Of a stretch of 64,000 nt of DNA, positions 59,955-64,000 are shown one piece after another. Under the pieces are notes generated by a model, which was not told the DNA's origin, ran no database searches, and saw nothing but the letters and a program-made list of their open reading frames with translations. The DNA lies in contig OY754981.1 in NCBI GenBank assembly GCA_963576475.1, forward strand, positions 25,877,411 through 25,941,410, given 5' to 3'. Both the position numbers and the translations under genes were made by a program. Each line of letters opens with the position of its first letter. The stretch's first letter is position 1. This DNA comes from Molanna angustata. Lineage: Eukaryota; Arthropoda; Insecta; Trichoptera; Molannidae.

Positions 59955-60235
59955 CATTTAGTTATTCATACCATCGAGGCATATCCCACAATGTGGAGTA
60001 ACAACCAGTGACAAGTATGCCGGTGTACATCTCATTATAAAATGAAACACTACACATACGTGCATCCCACACACCACGTCTCACCTGAAGGCACAAGAAA
60101 GGATGGTGAACCTCATTGCTGAACTATGTGCGATGTTATTCTTGCCTTTTGTATTTACGATTACCCGGCTCTTACGGGACACCCGAAAACGATGTTTAAA
60201 AATTGGAAGCACTATTCTAAGTCGGCGCCTAACAG
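59955..60235 (-). repeat. Repeat family D
   Basis: From 'ataccatcgaggcatatcccacaatgtggag' to 'ggaagcactattctaagtcggcgcc', minus orientation, adjoining the TTTA array. Confidence 0.8.
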
Positions 60236-60523
60236 CAAGAAGGCTATCTTAATTATACTTAGAAGGTAACGAGTGAATAAAACTGATATAATTAAATTAG
60301 AAGATTGTTGGTTGCATTAAATTGTATGGTTAGTTACTCTTGTTTATTTTACACTTATGAATGAATGAGTTAATATAATAGGTATCTCTTACGTTGTAAT
60401 ACATACATTTATTGAAGTACTAATATAATAATATAATGTAATATAGACAACAAATGACGTACTACTTTTAATCTCCACTGCTATGGTTATAGTGGGAAAT
60501 TATGTTATTACAATTTTTACAAT

Positions 60524-60660
60524 ACATCTTCCTACATTCCCTAAACTAAGCATAAATGCTTGTGCTATAGGTGAACGAAATCGGTCGAGGCAGGATTCGA
60601 ACTCGCGACCACTGGAATACTAGCCCAGCGCGCTAACCGCTCTGCCATCGACCCATCAAG
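60524..60660 (-). repeat. SINE, family B
   Basis: 'acatcttcctacattccctaaac' to 'ctaaccgctctgccatcgaccc'; the tail segment present at 34805 is missing. Confidence 0.75.
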
Positions 60661-60664
60661 ATTC

Positions 60665-61540
60665 TAATTTACGAACGTTTTTACTCCAAATAAGTCACGC
60701 ATTACTTGAATTCCCTATTCTATAACAACATTTTAGTCTAATCAACAGATAGCATTTGGGCTACGGATATACAAATTGCATAAACCAAGGCGTTTTACAT
60801 TAGACAATATGAAAAAAACTGAAGACATCAAGGCATATTTCGCTCGATCAAATCCAACATTAATCTTTAGATGAGACTGTTCTACATTAATACAAAAATA
60901 TAACTGCAATCGTATTATTGAAGTTGTGTGTAAATATGTTACTCTAAACATCTAGAAATATCACGTGGATGCACAGAAGACAAATTGTTTTTTTTTTGCT
61001 AGGTCGGTTTCATCACGTGTCTACATAAACTGTCCCCCTTCAGGCCTGATTGGGGATAATTATATCAGATTCTATTTGTTTTTAATTTTGTCACATAATA
61101 TTACCGAATATTTTTATTGTTGCATTATATGTAAACATACACGGAGTGTTGCTGTCATTGTTTACAAACCATTTTTTCAATAGATGGCGTTACAAAAAAG
61201 TTTCTTCGTCACTTCATAGATGGCGATGCTGTTTTTTTTAGCTTATATTCAAAGGAATAGATTTTCATGATTATAAATTATAATATATTATAGAACTATC
61301 AATAATTGGATTGAAAGGAACTCACTAGGAAGGCATTATTGATTACGCAAGCGCATAAAGTAATCACGTTTTAAACCAGCCGATGATAAGCCGTAAGCCC
61401 TGTAGGTGTATTGAGTTCCTGATTCTCCTTTGAAATTCCAACTTCATCTCTATTACACACTGCCATCTCTTATTTTTTACGTTAGTGTTGTTTCAAACCG
61501 GGATGGAGTAAAATTAAAAGTATGTTTTTCATATAAATAC
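60665..61540. other. Intergenic sequence downstream of cuticle gene 3
   Basis: No gene is recognised. Confidence 0.4.
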
Positions 61541-61544
61541 TTAA

Positions 61545-61550
61545 TTTATT
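61545..61550 (-). promoter_or_regulatory. Poly(A) signal of cuticle gene 3
   Basis: AATAAA on the minus strand, about 92 nt after the stop codon. Confidence 0.75.
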
Positions 61551-61641
61551 TACACTAAAATTAGGCGAAGAAAGCCTTCGGATGTTATTCAAAAACGAAT
61601 ATCAATCGAAGACATCATTCAAGGAGTCAGGTTGAAAGTTC

Positions 61642-63468
61642 TTAGTGGTGGTAGGCGGAGTAGGCGGGGGCGGCATAGGCCAGGGGAGCGGCAATCTTGG
61701 CAACGGGGGCGGCGTAGGCCAGAGGAGCAGCAACCTTGGCGTAAGCTGGGGCGGCATAAGCTGGAGCGGCGTAGGCTACTGGGGCGGCGATCTTGGCAAC
61801 GGGTGCGGCGTAGGCGACAGGGGCGGCAACCTTGACGGCGTGTCCCAGAGGTTCACGGTGGACGACGGCGTTGAATCCATTGTGTGGGTCAGCGGTGTAC
61901 TCCACTGTCCTCTTAACACCGTCGGGATCGACGAGGGAGTATGATCCCTGGACAACATCTCCGGACCGGGATTCATGTTGGCTCTTGGAGTCTCCGGTGA
62001 GACCGTCCTGAACGTCGTAGGCGAAGCTGTATTGAGGGTTGGGGTCGTAGTCGTCGACCTTGGCGGCGTAGGCTGGGGCGGCGTAGGCTACTGGGGCGGC
62101 GATCTTGGCGACTGGAGCGGCGTAGGCCAATGGGGCAGCAACTTTAGCGTATGCAGGGGCGGCATATGCTGGAGCAGCATAGGCGTGGGCGGCGTAGGCA
62201 GGTGCGGCATAAGACAAGGCTGGCTGGGCGATAATTCCAGCGCGGGCCACAGCCACCACAGCGGCGAAGGTTAAGAACTGAAATATTTCGTTTTCGTTAG
62301 AACATTATACTAGGTAAACAATGGTTAAAACCACCAATGGTTACCAACTTATTATACTTACATAAAGTCCAGAGTTGAATGATTGTTATTTGGTATTAAA
62401 AGTGCGTATTTTCCTTATAAAATTATAAAAAAATAGGTATAAACTTAATATTATGGGTCTCAATAATGTAAGAAAATCCTATAAATTACGTAAGTTATCT
62501 CATCTAAATGTTAATGAACTCTGTTGAGGTAAATATATAACATATGACAAAAATAAAACGTAAATCAGAATAATGAGGTAAAACCGTTCGTTATCGATTG
62601 GAAACGTCTAACAATGGAAAAATTAAAAATGTGACGTTATATTATATCCAAAGACAATAGAAATAGTATTTGGATAACATAACAGAACAAAATTAGTATC
62701 AAAAACAACATATAAAAAAAAATTTAAAAGAAATAAAACAGAAACAGAAAGAAGAAAAAAAACAATATTTGTTTAAAATGAATTTTTTGCATATTAATTT
62801 GATCTTATTGTTAGAATTTGGTCCAATTTAGTCTGAGAGCAGGCTATGTTAAATTTTACTCTTAATTTCGTATGCAATTACTTTTGATATAAAAAAGTAT
62901 ATATCATTAACTATAAAAACATGTTGAAAATTTTCTTAAAATTATTAGAGAAGCTGTTATTTACAAATATTACAATGATTGAGAAAGAGAATTTTGATAA
63001 AACCTCTAAAAAAAGGAAGAAATTATCCATTCAATAAGTATTTTTTTAATATTTCTTTTATCTTCGAGAGATTTTTTTTTGTTTTTTTTTTATTAAATTG
63101 GCTGAGAGAATAAATAGAAATGCAGAATAAAGATTTTTGTAACGGGATTCTGGTTTAATTTTTTTTTACATAAAAACAAACAGCGTTTATTTTTACATTA
63201 TTCTACACAAAAACAGGATATTAACGCCAACGTGTCGAAAAAAAAGAAACTTAAATTCCATTTATAAATGTTTATTTTATACCGTCAAATTAGATTTTCA
63301 AAATTCAAACCAATTTTATATTGTTTCCCGCGCAAACGCCCGTCACGAATACTCGTAAATAAAAAACGAACACTAATATTTTTCAAACAGATTTGAATTC
63401 AGTTTCCCGCGCAAACGTTCGTTGGGTTAGAATAAGAGTGTGGTGCGGTCTCCTACCTTGAAAACCAT
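61642..63468 (-). CDS. RR-2 cuticle protein 3 (215 aa, two exons)
   Basis: A secreted chitin-binding cuticle protein. Exon 1 is ATGGTTTTCAAG (63468-63457), donor GTAGGA. Exon 2 is 62277-61642 after acceptor AATATTTCAG. Together: [18 protein letters not shown], a signal peptide almost the same as that of cuticle gene 1. The RR-2 domain is at about 86-145 ([51 protein letters not shown]). Ala/Pro/Tyr/Val repeats lie on both sides, and the block [20 protein letters not shown] appears once before and once after the domain. The codons are strongly GC-ending. The gene lies outside and upstream of the transporter on the same strand. The plus-strand glycine-rich frames opposite it are shadows. Confidence 0.95.
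62278..63456 (-). other. Intron 1 of cuticle gene 3
   Basis: AT-rich, 1179 bp. Near its 5' end the word TTTCCCGCGCAAACG (plus strand) occurs twice, at 63324-63338 and 63403-63417, set in otherwise AT-rich DNA. It could be a regulatory site or a duplicated scrap. Confidence 0.5.
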
Positions 63469-63526
63469 TGCGATCTATTTGTCTGATGGACTAAGATGAA
63501 CTTGTGTGTCGATAGAAGCAGTCATA

Positions 63527-63535
63527 CCTTTTATA
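63527..63535 (-). promoter_or_regulatory. TATA box of cuticle gene 3
   Basis: TATAAAAGG on the minus strand, about 60 nt upstream of the start codon. A transcription start near 63505 would follow. Confidence 0.85.
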
Positions 63536-63584
63536 CAGTGGCCCACGGGGCGGGACCTTTCACCGAAAACGGAAGGGAGAACCG

Positions 63585-64000
63585 CCGAGGACGATAGACG
63601 AACCAACTAAAACCTATAGAATTTTTTTTTTGAAATTTTTGAGAACAAACAATTTAAAAATCGAATGAAATATAAATGTATCTGAAAAATATGCCGAGGT
63701 CCATAGACTGACTAACGAAAACCAATAGTAGGTATTATTTATTTTATTTTGATAACAAGCAATTCAAAAAAAAGATTGAAAAAAAATATATTTGATGCAT
63801 ACTCTGGATGTAATTTATTCTAATATTTTTTTATTTCACAAATCATTTGACAGCCGAATTAGAAAAAAACATTCGATTTTTTTACAATTTTAAGAACAAA
63901 CGATTCAAAAATCGAATGAAATTTAAATGTACCTGAAGAATACGCCGAGGTCGATAGACAAACTAATCAAAACTATAAGATTTTTTTTTAATATTGATAA
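63585..64000. repeat. Degenerate tandem repeat upstream of cuticle gene 3
   Basis: 'gccgagg.c.atagac.aac' starts at about 63586, 63692 and 63944. 'gaacaaac.attcaaaaatcgaatgaaat' recurs at 63642 and 63893. The array runs off the end of the window, so its full size is unknown. Confidence 0.6.

Noticed and set aside
61645..62274. Glycine-rich plus-strand frames opposite cuticle gene 3
   Set aside because: They mirror the GC-rich Ala/Pro codons of the real minus-strand gene and lack a start context or splice logic.

Overview
The window reads as nuclear DNA of an insect, probably a moth or butterfly. The evidence is spliced RR-2 cuticle-protein genes with a tiny signal-peptide exon, AT-rich non-coding DNA crowded with tRNA-derived SINEs, LINE 3' ends and MITEs, and frequent 'taggtacctac' words. 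The order is inferred and was not tested by any search. There are no bacterial operons, CRISPR arrays or viral genes.

Genes. (1) An RNase MRP RNA gene lies at about 1850-2112 (+). (2) A seven-exon SLC22-type organic cation transporter runs on the minus strand from an ATG at 53420 to a stop at 5837. Every splice junction keeps frame and the product is 563 aa. Its third intron is about 32.3 kb. (3) Two complete RR-2 cuticle-protein genes sit inside that intron on the opposite strand, at 16667-17940 and 23472-30704. (4) A third RR-2 gene, at 61642-63468 (-), lies upstream of the transporter. Each cuticle gene splits its signal peptide after four codons (MAFK, MASK, MVFK), so the first coding exon is only 12 nt. 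Each has a TATA box.

Layout. 1-5.8 kb: MRP RNA, SINEs and a repeat-E copy. 5.8-10.8 kb: transporter exons 7 to 4, with LINE, SINE and TTAA-flanked insertions between them. 10.8-43.1 kb: intron 3, with the two cuticle genes, a 313-bp tandem array inside a transposon inside another transposon, LINE relics, a cluster of repeat-E copies with CA/GT microsatellites, and a 380-bp fold-back element. 43.1-53.4 kb: exons 3, 2 and 1. Intron 1 carries a Penelope-like element with inverted arms, each arm holding a hammerhead-ribozyme motif. A Transib relic with a CGTCG target duplication interrupts one arm, and a SINE lies inside the Transib. 53.5-61.5 kb: repeats, MITEs and a TTTA microsatellite. 61.5-64 kb: the third cuticle gene and an upstream repeat array.

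The transporter and cuticle genes share a locus but no evident pathway. The most unusual feature is the nest at 50023-53008: its inner edge lies 16 nt from the transporter's exon 1 donor, and one of its two hammerhead motifs is in the transporter's sense orientation.
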